Positions 16,119 through 23,894 of a stretch of 43,574 nt of DNA are shown here, piece by piece. The stretch lies in NCBI GenBank assembly GCA_964389305.1, contig CAYMEK010000035.1:1-43574 (forward strand), in the 5' to 3' direction. Origin of the DNA: CAYMEK01 sp964389305. GTDB taxonomy: Bacteria; Spirochaetota; Spirochaetia; SZUA-6; DRHE01. How positions within the stretch are numbered: the stretch's first letter is position 1; each line of letters starts with the position of its first letter. The translations under genes were made by a program, and so were the position numbers. The notes under the pieces were generated by a model, which made no database searches, was not told the origin of the DNA, and was given only the letters and a program-made list of their open reading frames with translations.

Positions 16119-16799
16119 GTGATCTTACTGAAAGCGTGTTCCATGCTGATCCTCGGATATCTCTCGGGGTCGGTGAATTACGCCATCCTGGTAACCTGGC
16201 TGGCCGCGGGCCGGGATATACGCACCTTGGGCAACCTGAATCCGGGCACGGCGAACGTGGGCCGCAGCATCGGCAAGGGTTGGGCTGTCCTGGTGTTCTT
16301 CCTCGATGTGTTCAAGGGCCTGGGTCCGATGCTCGTCGCCCGTCTGCTGTTCTTTCCGCAGGGTCCTGTCTGGCATTCCTTCCTTCTCGCCGCGATAGGA
16401 CTGGCCGCGGTAGCGGGTCACTGCAGGCCGGTCTTTTTTCATTTTCACGGAGGACGGGGCATCGCCACCGCCATCGGAGTCTATTCCTTTTTCGTTCCCG
16501 GCGAGCTGTTGCTGTCCATGCTTCTCGGCTTTCTGATTGTGATCGTTTTTCTCAGGCGGGTACGCTTCCGCGTAGGCCGCTGGACCCCGATCCTGTTCGT
16601 GACTCTCACCCCATTTGTGACCCTGGCTTTCAGCCTGTTTATCGACCTGCCGCTGTTTGCCGGACTGGCCCTGGGCGGACACCCGCGGCATGTTGTGCTC
16701 ATCGTTTTCCTCCTTTCATTCGCTATTCTGGCGATTAATCTAAGGTTCATGGGGCGGCGACTGCAGGAGCTGGGCGGCCGGCGGGTCGAAGAGGATTGA
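16119..16799 (+). CDS. plsY: Acyl-phosphate glycerol-3-phosphate acyltransferase PlsY
   Basis: A 226-residue inner-membrane protein of the PlsY family, which transfers an acyl group from acyl-phosphate to glycerol-3-phosphate, the first step of phospholipid synthesis. Three family motifs are visible: LGYLSGSVNYAIL at the N-terminus, NLNPGTANVGRSIGKGWAVL, and the active-site GHCRPVFFHFHGGRGIATA (usually GGKG; Lys replaced by Arg here). About five to six hydrophobic segments are seen. Start is GTG 16119; ATG 16143 is an alternative that would shorten the first membrane segment. It shares the transcript with the acyl-CoA synthetase and the receiver. The last residues are hydrophilic and lack extra domains. 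Confidence 0.88.
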   Translation: MILLKACSMLILGYLSGSVNYAILVTWLAAGRDIRTLGNLNPGTANVGRSIGKGWAVLVFFLDVFKGLGPMLVARLLFFPQGPVWHSFLLAAIGLAAVAGHCRPVFFHFHGGRGIATAIGVYSFFVPGELLLSMLLGFLIVIVFLRRVRFRVGRWTPILFVTLTPFVTLAFSLFIDLPLFAGLALGGHPRHVVLIVFLLSFAILAINLRFMGRRLQELGGRRVEED

Positions 16800-16829
16800 C
16801 AGCGACGATTCGGTCTGCTGGCGGCCGGC

Positions 16830-17711
16830 TTAGCTGCGGAAGCGCCCGAGAAGGTCGAGGAGCAGTTCGGTTGCCGTTCTGAAAGGCCGGCGCCGTACGC
16901 TGCGCTGCATCTCCAGGTAGGAATCATAGATCTGGCGGCGCAGCTCCCACTTATCCGCTTCGGAGACGGACAACGAAGCGCCGAACAGGTCCGAGAGGAA
17001 ACGCCAAACCTCATTTCTGTCGTAGTCTTCGAAAAGGCACGACAATAGAAACAGCGAAGGACCTACGTCCGCCAGGCTGTGCTGCTTGATCAACAGCATG
17101 GCTTCGGTTACCCGCAGGGCTAGCCGGTAGACCTCCCTGATCGCCCGTTCATAGGTGCTCGGGTTTGCGCAGTGCGCGTATACGACCCGGCGGAAGTGGA
17201 AGTAGGCATAGCAAACCGTCATTACATGCAGGCTGGGGATGCAGTGCAGATGCGGATCGAAAACCCGGATGAGCAGGAAGCGGGGATTGTCGAGACACAG
17301 CGGCCTGCCGGTGGTGGTGGACTGGCACTTCCTGTATACGTCGCCGGCTGCCAGGTATATGAGACGCAGCTCCCGCAGGGCCTGCTCGATGTCCGGAAAA
17401 GCTTGCTTACCGAACGCCTTGTAGAGGTACAGGAGGCCTTTCAGCCATCCGCCGATATAGCCTAGGTAGGTGACGATTTCACGCGGCACAAAGGGCAGCA
17501 GCCCGTCCAGGGGGTGGGAGATGGCGACTACGGGGCGAATCTCGGACCTGAGCCTGGTCTGAAACTGGGGATAGAAGAACTCTGTGACCGCCGCCGCCAG
17601 CACCCTGATGCCGGGTAGAAAGAGACGGCGGTGGCTGATGATCAACAGCAGGCTCTCGACCGGCTTGAGACGGTCGACGTTCAGGCCTTCCCTCTTGGCA
17701 ACAACCGGCAC
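16830..17711 (-). CDS. PAP2-like protein of unknown function paired with a MinD-like ATPase
   Basis: A protein of about 293 residues that I do not recognise as a whole. It contains a pattern like the PAP2 acid-phosphatase signature: K-x7-RP (KCQSTTTGRPL), then PSLH (CIPSLHVMTV), then KQHSLADV with the HxxxD spacing, as in the PSLH/KQH variant of PAP2 seen in Aur1-like enzymes. Unlike typical PAP2 proteins it has few convincing membrane segments. I chose GTG 17711, 10 nt past the upstream stop and behind GAGGCGAG; a GTG at 17768 is possible but overlaps the upstream gene by 47 nt and has its ribosome site too close. Translationally linked to the MinD-like gene, which suggests a joint role. Confidence 0.65.
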   Translation of the reverse strand: MPVVAKREGLNVDRLKPVESLLLIISHRRLFLPGIRVLAAAVTEFFYPQFQTRLRSEIRPVVAISHPLDGLLPFVPREIVTYLGYIGGWLKGLLYLYKAFGKQAFPDIEQALRELRLIYLAAGDVYRKCQSTTTGRPLCLDNPRFLLIRVFDPHLHCIPSLHVMTVCYAYFHFRRVVYAHCANPSTYERAIREVYRLALRVTEAMLLIKQHSLADVGPSLFLLSCLFEDYDRNEVWRFLSDLFGASLSVSEADKWELRRQIYDSYLEMQRSVRRRPFRTATELLLDLLGRFRS

Positions 17712-17721
17712 TTCGCTCGCC

Positions 17722-19473
17722 TCAGCCCTGCTCCCGGCGTTGCAGAACGGCGAGTACTTTTTCCGCACCTTCCTGAAAAACTGCCGCGGCGGATCGAAAA
17801 GGAAAGCCGATCACAACGCTCAAGCCGCTGTACAATGTATCGTGAAGGAAGTTGGTTAGGAGCTTGACATAGGCGCTGCGGATGATCTGACCCTTGGCGT
17901 CCCTGAACAGCAGCGAGGACAGGTCGAACACCTTGACGATGTTGCCGATCTGCTTGCTCACCACCGGATGCAAGGTTTTCAAGAGCCTGAGATAGCTGTT
18001 CTTGTACCCGGGATTTCCCTCCACCAGGTTACGTATCTGCCGATGCCGGTCACGCACCGGTGCGCCTTTCCTGTTTTTCCTCATCGGTATGAGAGAGCGG
18101 ATCAGCTCTACCACCGTTTCCGACCGGAAAAGCTTGTACAGAGAGAAATAGAACAGGAGGAGTCCCCCCTGGTTGACGAGGAGCGGCTCTCGCTGCCCGG
18201 CTGTTTCGACGTCGACCAGCAGAGAGGAAAGCTCCCGGTCGAGCGCCTTGTCCTGTGCAGCCGCCGTCCCGGTGGAGAAGGGGCCGCTTTCCTCTTCCAG
18301 GCGCTGCAGCTTCTCTTCCAGCAGCTCTACGATGCGAGCTACCCGGGAGCGAATCGGGTCGGATCGCAGGGCCTGCAGGAAGCCGCGAAATCCCAGTTTT
18401 TCTTCGGGAGCAAAGACTTCGACCCCGGTTCCTCTCTCCAGGGCGCCGTTTTCCGCTTCGCTCGCCGTACGGGTCTCGAGAAGCTGCCTCAGATAACGGC
18501 CTATCTCCTCCAGGTAGGCATCCACGTCGTCGATATTCTTGTGGTGAGCCAGGAAGTATTGTATCAACTCGAAGGAACGACTGGATATGTTGGCCGCCGC
18601 CAGGCCGGCTACCCTCTCCTCGTGCATGTATTGAAGTGTGTCGAGAATAAAACGCAGGATATTGACATCGGCGTCGGGAGTTCCCCGCAGAAGGTTCAGC
18701 GCCGGATCCTCCGGTACCGAGGCGAAATCGAGAACACGGCCCCTGACCTTTCCGTCGATCCGCAGCTCGGCCGCGACGTTTCTGTTGTAGTTGCCCACGA
18801 CATCCTTGGGGTTGAACCCGGTGCGCATGTTGGGTGAGTAGCGGTTATGCCAGAGATAAACGGGAAGCTCTTCGTAGGTGTCGAAGAGCTGCTTTATATA
18901 TGCGCCCGCTGCCGCATGAGCCGTCGGCTCGGGATTGGTGACGAGAAGAATCATGCCCATGAAGGGCAGAAAGACCAGGTTGTCTTCGAACTCGCTGCCC
19001 GCCGGAAGATCGAAGACGAGGATCTCGTAGCGCTGGTTGAGCTGCTGCACCAGCTCGTCGTAGATCGTGGGCAGCAGGGTGGCTCGGTCGACCGCCTTGA
19101 GCTTCTGGGCGGGAAAGAGCAGGTCCAGCTTCCCGAAGATCGGCCTGAGGTAGTCATCGATACGTCTGCCGCCGGGCTGTGAACCCTGCTCTTCGAGGGC
19201 GATTTCCGCTTCCACCAGATCCAGAAGGGCGGCAATATCGGACAGCGGGTCAAGATCGACCAGAGCGGTGCGCAGGCCTTTTTTCGCGTAGTAAATCGCC
19301 AGATTGGCGGCGGTGATGGTTTTGCCCACGCCGCCCTTGCCCGAGGTGATCGCTACCGACTTGCCCTTCACCGCCTGCAAGTCCTTGCTTCCGCCCCGGC
19401 GCAGCAGCCGCTTGACTGTCTCCTTGAGCTGATGGGTCGAGGACTGTCCACCCCGCCTGAAAATCTTGCTCAT
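17722..19473 (-). CDS. MinD/ParA-type ATPase with long uncharacterised C-terminal domain
   Basis: A 583-residue P-loop ATPase of the SIMIBI/MinD class. The deviant Walker A GKGGVGKT is at residues 45-52, Walker A' is ALVDLDPLSD, and Walker B is ILVFDLPAGSEFED. The ATPase domain ends near residue 290, twice as short as the whole protein; the remaining 290 residues, largely helical, have no family I can name. The N-terminus is basic and may be amphipathic (HQLKETVKRLLRRGG), a possible membrane tether replacing MinD's C-terminal helix. It is the first gene of a two-gene unit with the PAP2-like protein and is divergent from the hybrid kinase. It is not next to minC, minE, flhF or parB, so cell division, flagellar placement and chromosome partition are all unsupported. 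Confidence 0.8.
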   Translation of the reverse strand: MSKIFRRGGQSSTHQLKETVKRLLRRGGSKDLQAVKGKSVAITSGKGGVGKTITAANLAIYYAKKGLRTALVDLDPLSDIAALLDLVEAEIALEEQGSQPGGRRIDDYLRPIFGKLDLLFPAQKLKAVDRATLLPTIYDELVQQLNQRYEILVFDLPAGSEFEDNLVFLPFMGMILLVTNPEPTAHAAAGAYIKQLFDTYEELPVYLWHNRYSPNMRTGFNPKDVVGNYNRNVAAELRIDGKVRGRVLDFASVPEDPALNLLRGTPDADVNILRFILDTLQYMHEERVAGLAAANISSRSFELIQYFLAHHKNIDDVDAYLEEIGRYLRQLLETRTASEAENGALERGTGVEVFAPEEKLGFRGFLQALRSDPIRSRVARIVELLEEKLQRLEEESGPFSTGTAAAQDKALDRELSSLLVDVETAGQREPLLVNQGGLLLFYFSLYKLFRSETVVELIRSLIPMRKNRKGAPVRDRHRQIRNLVEGNPGYKNSYLRLLKTLHPVVSKQIGNIVKVFDLSSLLFRDAKGQIIRSAYVKLLTNFLHDTLYSGLSVVIGFPFRSAAAVFQEGAEKVLAVLQRREQG

Positions 19474-19577
19474 GGTTTTGCCGGCATTATCGTATGGATC
19501 GGCACTTTTCTCAAGTTCGCATTCATTCTAGGCCTAAGGTTTCCGAAAATATAGGAAAACAGAAAGCAGGTCCTACT

Positions 19578-21536
19578 GTGTCCGAAAGCTACCGGATTCT
19601 GATTGTCGACGATGAGCCCAGGATGTGCAAAAGCCTGGCAAGCCTGCTCGGCGAGCACGGGTTTCAGGTCGACAGCGCCAATACGGGTAGAGACGGTCTT
19701 CGCGCCCTGAGTGAACGAGCCTACGATCTGATGCTCCTTGATATCGTCCTGCCCGATATGAACGGCCTGGAGATTCTTGACTACATCAGGAACAACTATC
19801 CGGATCTCCTGGTTATCATGTTTTCCGGATTCGCTTCCATTGAATCGGCTGTAAGCGCCCTCAGGAACGGGGCCTTTGACTATATACGCAAGCCGGTGGA
19901 ATACGAGGAGCTCCGTAAACGGGTGGTGAATGCCCTGGAACAGAAACGGCTGCGCAAGGAGAAACAGGCCATTCACTGGGAGCTGGAACAGCAGCAGCGC
20001 AAGTACCGCTATCTGGTGGAAAACTCGCCGGACATCATCTACACCCTCGATGCGAAAGGTTGTTTCTCCTTCGTCAATGACGCCTTCGAGCGGCTGCTCG
20101 GGATCAAGCGGGAACAGGTAATCGGCAAGCATTACTCCGAGGTTATATCTGCACAAGATCTGGAGAAATCGGAGCACGTGTTCAACGAGCGCCGGACCGG
20201 CGGCCGGGCATCTTCGGGAATTGAGCTGCGTCTAAACCGCGGTTCAGAAGGGAAAAAAAAGAACGGCTCGGGGCGAACAGAACAGTTTCCCGTTGAGATA
20301 AAGGCCCAGGGAATCTATGACAGGGAGCCTCAAGACAAGGACAAAGTCTTTCTAGGCACCTACGGTGTGGCCCGGGACATCCGGGAGCGCAAGCTGCTCG
20401 AGAAGCACCTTCAGCAAGAGGAGAAAATGGAGGCCGTCGGACGCCTGGCCGGCGGGATAGCCCACGACTTCAATAATTTTCTGGCCGCTGTGGTGGGCAA
20501 CGTGGCGCTGGCCAAAATGCACATTCAGCCGGGGGAGGATATCTTCCGCCGTTTGGATGAGATGGAGAAAGCGGCCCTGCGAGCCCGCAGCCTCACCCAG
20601 CAGCTCATCACCTTTGCCCAGGGCGGGGTTCCGATAAGGCAGCCGGGGACCCTTCCCGACTTAATCCAAGCTGCAACCACGTTCGTTCTGCGAGGATCGA
20701 ACGTTCACTGCCGCTACGATTTTCCACCGGATCTGTGGTACGCGGAGTTCGACCAGGGTCAGATCACCCAGGTTGTACAGAACCTGGTCATCAACGCCGA
20801 CCAGGCCATGCCGGAAGGCGGAATTTTGAACATCCAGGCGCAGAATACCACCGTCACAGCCTCCTACCAGCTTCCCCTGAAGCCGGGACGCTACGTACGG
20901 GTGGCTGTGGAGGACCACGGCTGCGGAATCCCCAAAGAAAACCTGGGCAAGATATTCGACCCGTTTTTCAGCACCAAGGACAGCGGAACCGGCTTCGGGT
21001 TGTCCACGGCCTACTCGATTCTGAAAAACCATGACGGCTATCTGGCGGTGGAATCCGAGCCGGGCAGGGGTACCTGTTTCTACTTCTTCCTGCCCGCCAC
21101 GGACCGGCCGGCTGTGGCGGAGCGAAAACCGGCCGCCAAGCTCTACGGCGGCAAGGGTCGCATACTGGTCATGGACGATGACCAGACCCTGCGGGATATA
21201 TATGCCCGTCTGCTGAGCCATCTAGGCTATGCACCCACGGTGGTAGCCAATGGAAGGCAGGCGCTGGCGCGCTACAGCCAGGCCAGGACGTCCGGGAGTC
21301 CTTTTGCTGCGGTCATCATGGACCTCACGGTCCCGGGTGCCATGGGAGGCAAAGAAACAGTGCAGCGTCTGCTCAAGATGGATCCAAACGCCGTGGCCAT
21401 CATCTCCAGCGGTTATTCCAATGACCCGGTCATGGCCGAGTACAAGAAGTACGGTTTCCGAGGCGTGATCGGCAAGCCGTTCACCGCCGAGAAGCTCAGC
21501 GAGGTGCTCTGGAAAGTCCTGCAGTCGAGGCGCTGA
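19578..21536 (+). CDS. Hybrid sensor kinase, REC-PAS-HisKA-HATPase-REC
   Basis: A 652-residue cytoplasmic hybrid histidine kinase. The N-terminal receiver has ILIVDDEPRM and phospho-acceptor MLLDIVLPDMNG. A PAS domain follows (LVENSPDIIYTLDAKGCF), then the H-box GGIAHDFNNFL, N-box NLVINADQAM, G1 DHGCGIPKE, F-box FDPFFSTKDSG and G2 GTGFGLSTAY, and a second receiver with ILVMDDDQTL and VIMDLTVPGAMGG. No membrane segment is seen, so input is from the cytoplasm and from phosphorylation of the first receiver. The frame is open from ATG 19494, but GTG 19578 has AGCAGG 7 nt upstream and leaves 104 bp for divergent promoters, so I prefer it. Possible output partner: the orphan receiver at 15690 (inference). 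Confidence 0.88.
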   Translation: MSESYRILIVDDEPRMCKSLASLLGEHGFQVDSANTGRDGLRALSERAYDLMLLDIVLPDMNGLEILDYIRNNYPDLLVIMFSGFASIESAVSALRNGAFDYIRKPVEYEELRKRVVNALEQKRLRKEKQAIHWELEQQQRKYRYLVENSPDIIYTLDAKGCFSFVNDAFERLLGIKREQVIGKHYSEVISAQDLEKSEHVFNERRTGGRASSGIELRLNRGSEGKKKNGSGRTEQFPVEIKAQGIYDREPQDKDKVFLGTYGVARDIRERKLLEKHLQQEEKMEAVGRLAGGIAHDFNNFLAAVVGNVALAKMHIQPGEDIFRRLDEMEKAALRARSLTQQLITFAQGGVPIRQPGTLPDLIQAATTFVLRGSNVHCRYDFPPDLWYAEFDQGQITQVVQNLVINADQAMPEGGILNIQAQNTTVTASYQLPLKPGRYVRVAVEDHGCGIPKENLGKIFDPFFSTKDSGTGFGLSTAYSILKNHDGYLAVESEPGRGTCFYFFLPATDRPAVAERKPAAKLYGGKGRILVMDDDQTLRDIYARLLSHLGYAPTVVANGRQALARYSQARTSGSPFAAVIMDLTVPGAMGGKETVQRLLKMDPNAVAIISSGYSNDPVMAEYKKYGFRGVIGKPFTAEKLSEVLWKVLQSRR

Positions 21537-21659
21537 AGCGTTTACCTCACCGATTCGTCAGCTTCTCTCCCGAGTAATCATCGCTGACCGCGACGCTGTT
21601 TAGATCCTTCCGGGACTTCATCCATCAAGCGCAGGTAGCCGCCGCGCCGCCTTATTCCG

Positions 21660-21665
21660 TATAAT
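21660..21665 (+). promoter_or_regulatory. Consensus -10 box next to the GTPase start
   Basis: A perfect TATAAT ends 7 nt before ATG 21673, so transcription should begin at the start codon. No ribosome site is visible. The -35 region is poor, as is common for extended or activator-assisted promoters. Confidence 0.55.
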
Positions 21666-21672
21666 CTCCGGT

Positions 21673-22647
21673 ATGCCGACCAATGTTGGACCCGAGTACA
21701 AGAAAGCCGAAGAGGCCTTCCGCTGCGCCAGAACCCTCGACGAGAAAATCGAGCGGCTGGAAGACATGATCGCTCTGCTGCCCAAGCACAAGGGCACCGA
21801 CCACCTTTACGCGGACCTCAAGCGGCGCATGTCCAAGCTGCAGAAGCAGGCGGAAGAGAAGGGCAGGAAAACGGGGGCCGGTCCGACCCTGGGATTCGGC
21901 AAGGAAGGAGCGGCCCAGATCGTGCTGGTCGGGCCTCCCAACAGCGGCAAGTCCTCGATCCTGAACGCTCTCACCAACGCCAGCCCGGAGATCGGGGACT
22001 ATCCGTTTTCCACCCAGGTCATGCAGCCCGGGATGGTGCCTTACCTGGACATACAAATGCAGCTCGTCGACACACCCCCGGTGACGCTTGAGTTCATGCC
22101 TACTCATCTGTTGAGTCTGTTGCGGGACGCCGATGCGGCACTGCTGGTGGCCGACCTTTCGAGAGACGCTCTGCTGGATGAGCTGGAGTCGGTGCTTCAG
22201 GCTTTTGAACTGCGGCACCTGCAGTTTGTCCGCCGCAAGAGGGAAAGCAGCAGGGACAGCATCCTCGGCCGGATCATCGCCAACAAGTCCGATGCGGAGG
22301 GAGCGGCGGCCAGGCTCGAGCTCCTCGGCGAGATGATCGGCGAATCCCTCGAAATCCTGCCCTTTTCCTGCCGGGAGCCCGGGCAGATCGCCGGGCTGCC
22401 CGAGATGCTGTTCCGGTGGCTGGGGATAATACGAGTCTATACCAAGGCACCGGGACAGAAGCCCGATCTGAAGCGGCCCTACACGGTGTTCGCCGGTCAG
22501 ACCGTGGGGGATATATGCGCCCTGATTCATAAGGATTTCCTGCGTAACCTGCGTTTCGCCCGACTGTGGCGGGGGACGGAGAATCCGATCACCGTGTCCA
22601 AGAACGAGACCGTTCAGGACGGCGACGTGCTGGAGCTGCATATTTGA
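21673..22647 (+). CDS. Obg/DRG-like GTPase with C-terminal TGS domain
   Basis: A 324-residue TRAFAC-class GTPase of the Obg-DRG type. An N-terminal helical region (residues 1-70, charged) precedes the G domain: G1 GPPNSGKSS near residue 94, Thr in YPFSTQ for G2, G3 LVDTPPVT, where the usual DxxG glycine is Pro, and G4 ANKSD. The last 80 residues form a TGS-like domain (RPYTVFAGQTVGDIC to TVQDGDVLELHI) as in archaeal/eukaryotic DRG and SpoT/ThrRS. The likely role is ribosome- or RNA-linked. The DxxG to DxPP change may alter GTP hydrolysis. It is preceded by a TATAAT box and separate from the lacI gene downstream. Confidence 0.82.
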   Translation: MPTNVGPEYKKAEEAFRCARTLDEKIERLEDMIALLPKHKGTDHLYADLKRRMSKLQKQAEEKGRKTGAGPTLGFGKEGAAQIVLVGPPNSGKSSILNALTNASPEIGDYPFSTQVMQPGMVPYLDIQMQLVDTPPVTLEFMPTHLLSLLRDADAALLVADLSRDALLDELESVLQAFELRHLQFVRRKRESSRDSILGRIIANKSDAEGAAARLELLGEMIGESLEILPFSCREPGQIAGLPEMLFRWLGIIRVYTKAPGQKPDLKRPYTVFAGQTVGDICALIHKDFLRNLRFARLWRGTENPITVSKNETVQDGDVLELHI

Positions 22648-22730
22648 AACCCCATGAAACGGCCCGAAGCACCACGAGGGCAAATCCCCCCCTGACAACT
22701 GGCCGGTAGGCAGACTTCTTGGGGTTTCGC

Positions 22731-22759
22731 TTGACTTGTTCCCCCCAGGCTTATAGAAT
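22731..22759 (+). promoter_or_regulatory. lacI-family gene promoter
   Basis: TTGACT (22731-22736), 17-bp spacer, TAGAAT (22754-22759), each matching five of six consensus bases. The transcription start at about 22766 coincides with the first base of the operator palindrome, which fits autorepression. Confidence 0.65.
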
Positions 22760-22765
22760 AGTTTT

Positions 22766-22779
22766 TGTAAACGTTTGCA
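22766..22779. promoter_or_regulatory. LacI-family operator O1 (autoregulatory)
   Basis: TGTAAACGTTTGCA, a 14-bp near-palindrome with the central CG step typical of LacI/GalR operators. One base from perfect symmetry (G for A at position 12). It overlaps the predicted transcription start of the regulator gene. Confidence 0.8.
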
Positions 22780-22807
22780 ACAACTTGTCGGTCGGACAGA
22801 TAGAGAA

Positions 22808-23839
22808 ATGGCCCAGGCAGCGCAATTGCGATCTCCAGCCGAAGTAACGATCAAGGATATAGCCCGGAGGGCCAATGTCTCCTATGCGACTGTCTCGCGG
22901 GCTTTGAACAACAAGAGCGGGGTTCGCGAGACAACCCGGCGTAGAATACTCGAGCTGGCCGAGGAGCTGTGTTATACTCCCAACGCGATAGCACGGGGAC
23001 TGGTAAAGAAACAGACCCACACACTGGGCCTGATCATTCCGGATATCACCAATCCTTTCTACCCCGAAGTGGCCCGGGGCATCGAAGAGGAGGCGGCCCG
23101 GGAAGGGTTCAGCATCGTCCTGTGCAACACCAACTGGGAACCCTACCGGGAGGTGCACTACCTCAAGCTTCTTTCCGAGAAGAGGGTTGACGGTATTATT
23201 CTCGCCACGATCAACAGTGAGGTAAGAGCCGTCGAATCGGGTGTCACCGGAAAAATCCCGATGGTGTACGTGAGCAATGCGCCTCACGGGTCCGAGCACA
23301 GCTTTGTGGTAATCGACAACATCCTGGGCGGTTTTCTGGCGACCGAGCACCTGATCGAGTGCGGTTATCGAACGATCGGTTTCATCGGTTCCACCGAAGA
23401 CTCCCTCACCATCGAAGAGCGGCTCGAAGGCTACCGCCGGGCCCTGAGTAAGCACGGGTTGCCCGCTACGGAGAAGTACATCCGGCTGGGTGATTTCAAA
23501 CAGCACACCGGCTACAGGATCATACGCCAGATGGTGGACAGCGGGGATTACCCCCGGGCCATTTTCGCCGAGAACGACCTGCTCGCCCTGGGTGTGCTTC
23601 AGGGTGTAAAGGCCAGCGGGTTGTCCGTTCCGGGCGATGTTGCTGTGGTCGGTTTCGATGACATCCCCTTCGCCGGCTTTCCGGAGGTGCAGCTCACGAC
23701 CATTTACCAGCCCAAGTACGAAATGGGCAGAAAAGCGGTGGAGATCCTGCTCAAGAGGATCCGCCGTCCCGGCGAGACGCGGAAGGCTGAGAAGCTGTAC
23801 CTCGAGCCCCGGCTGGTGGTACGGAAGAGCAGCGGATGA
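22808..23839 (+). CDS. LacI-family transcriptional regulator of the inositol locus
   Basis: A 343-residue repressor. The helix-turn-helix starts at about residue 16 (VTIKDIARRANVSYATVSRA), followed by the hinge PNAIARGLVKKQTHTLG and a periplasmic-binding-protein-like effector domain with IPDITNPFYPEVARGIEEEA and AVVGFDDIPFAGF. I chose ATG 22808, in frame with and just before the HTH; a TTG at 22775 lies inside the operator and would be too early. It is followed by the iolM gene 55 bp downstream, and operators of the same sequence occur at 22766, 23860 and 35609. The inducer is probably inositol or a pathway intermediate such as scyllo-inosose (inference). Confidence 0.9.
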   Translation: MAQAAQLRSPAEVTIKDIARRANVSYATVSRALNNKSGVRETTRRRILELAEELCYTPNAIARGLVKKQTHTLGLIIPDITNPFYPEVARGIEEEAAREGFSIVLCNTNWEPYREVHYLKLLSEKRVDGIILATINSEVRAVESGVTGKIPMVYVSNAPHGSEHSFVVIDNILGGFLATEHLIECGYRTIGFIGSTEDSLTIEERLEGYRRALSKHGLPATEKYIRLGDFKQHTGYRIIRQMVDSGDYPRAIFAENDLLALGVLQGVKASGLSVPGDVAVVGFDDIPFAGFPEVQLTTIYQPKYEMGRKAVEILLKRIRRPGETRKAEKLYLEPRLVVRKSSG

Positions 23840-23859
23840 GCGCTAAATACAACTGTTAT

Positions 23860-23873
23860 TGTAAACGTTTACA
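23860..23873. promoter_or_regulatory. LacI-family operator O2 (before iolM)
   Basis: TGTAAACGTTTACA, a perfect 14-bp palindrome, located 20 bp after the regulator's stop codon and 21 bp before the iolM start. It controls either a local promoter or read-through from lacI. I found no confident -35/-10 pair here. Confidence 0.82.
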
Positions 23874-23894
23874 GTATTTTAACGGGAGGTTGCA

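Noticed and set aside
22646..22728. 9-bp inverted repeat GAAACCCCA/TGGGGTTTC separated by 65 nt between the GTPase and lacI genes
   Set aside because: Loop too long for a normal terminator and no covariation information; kept only as a curiosity.
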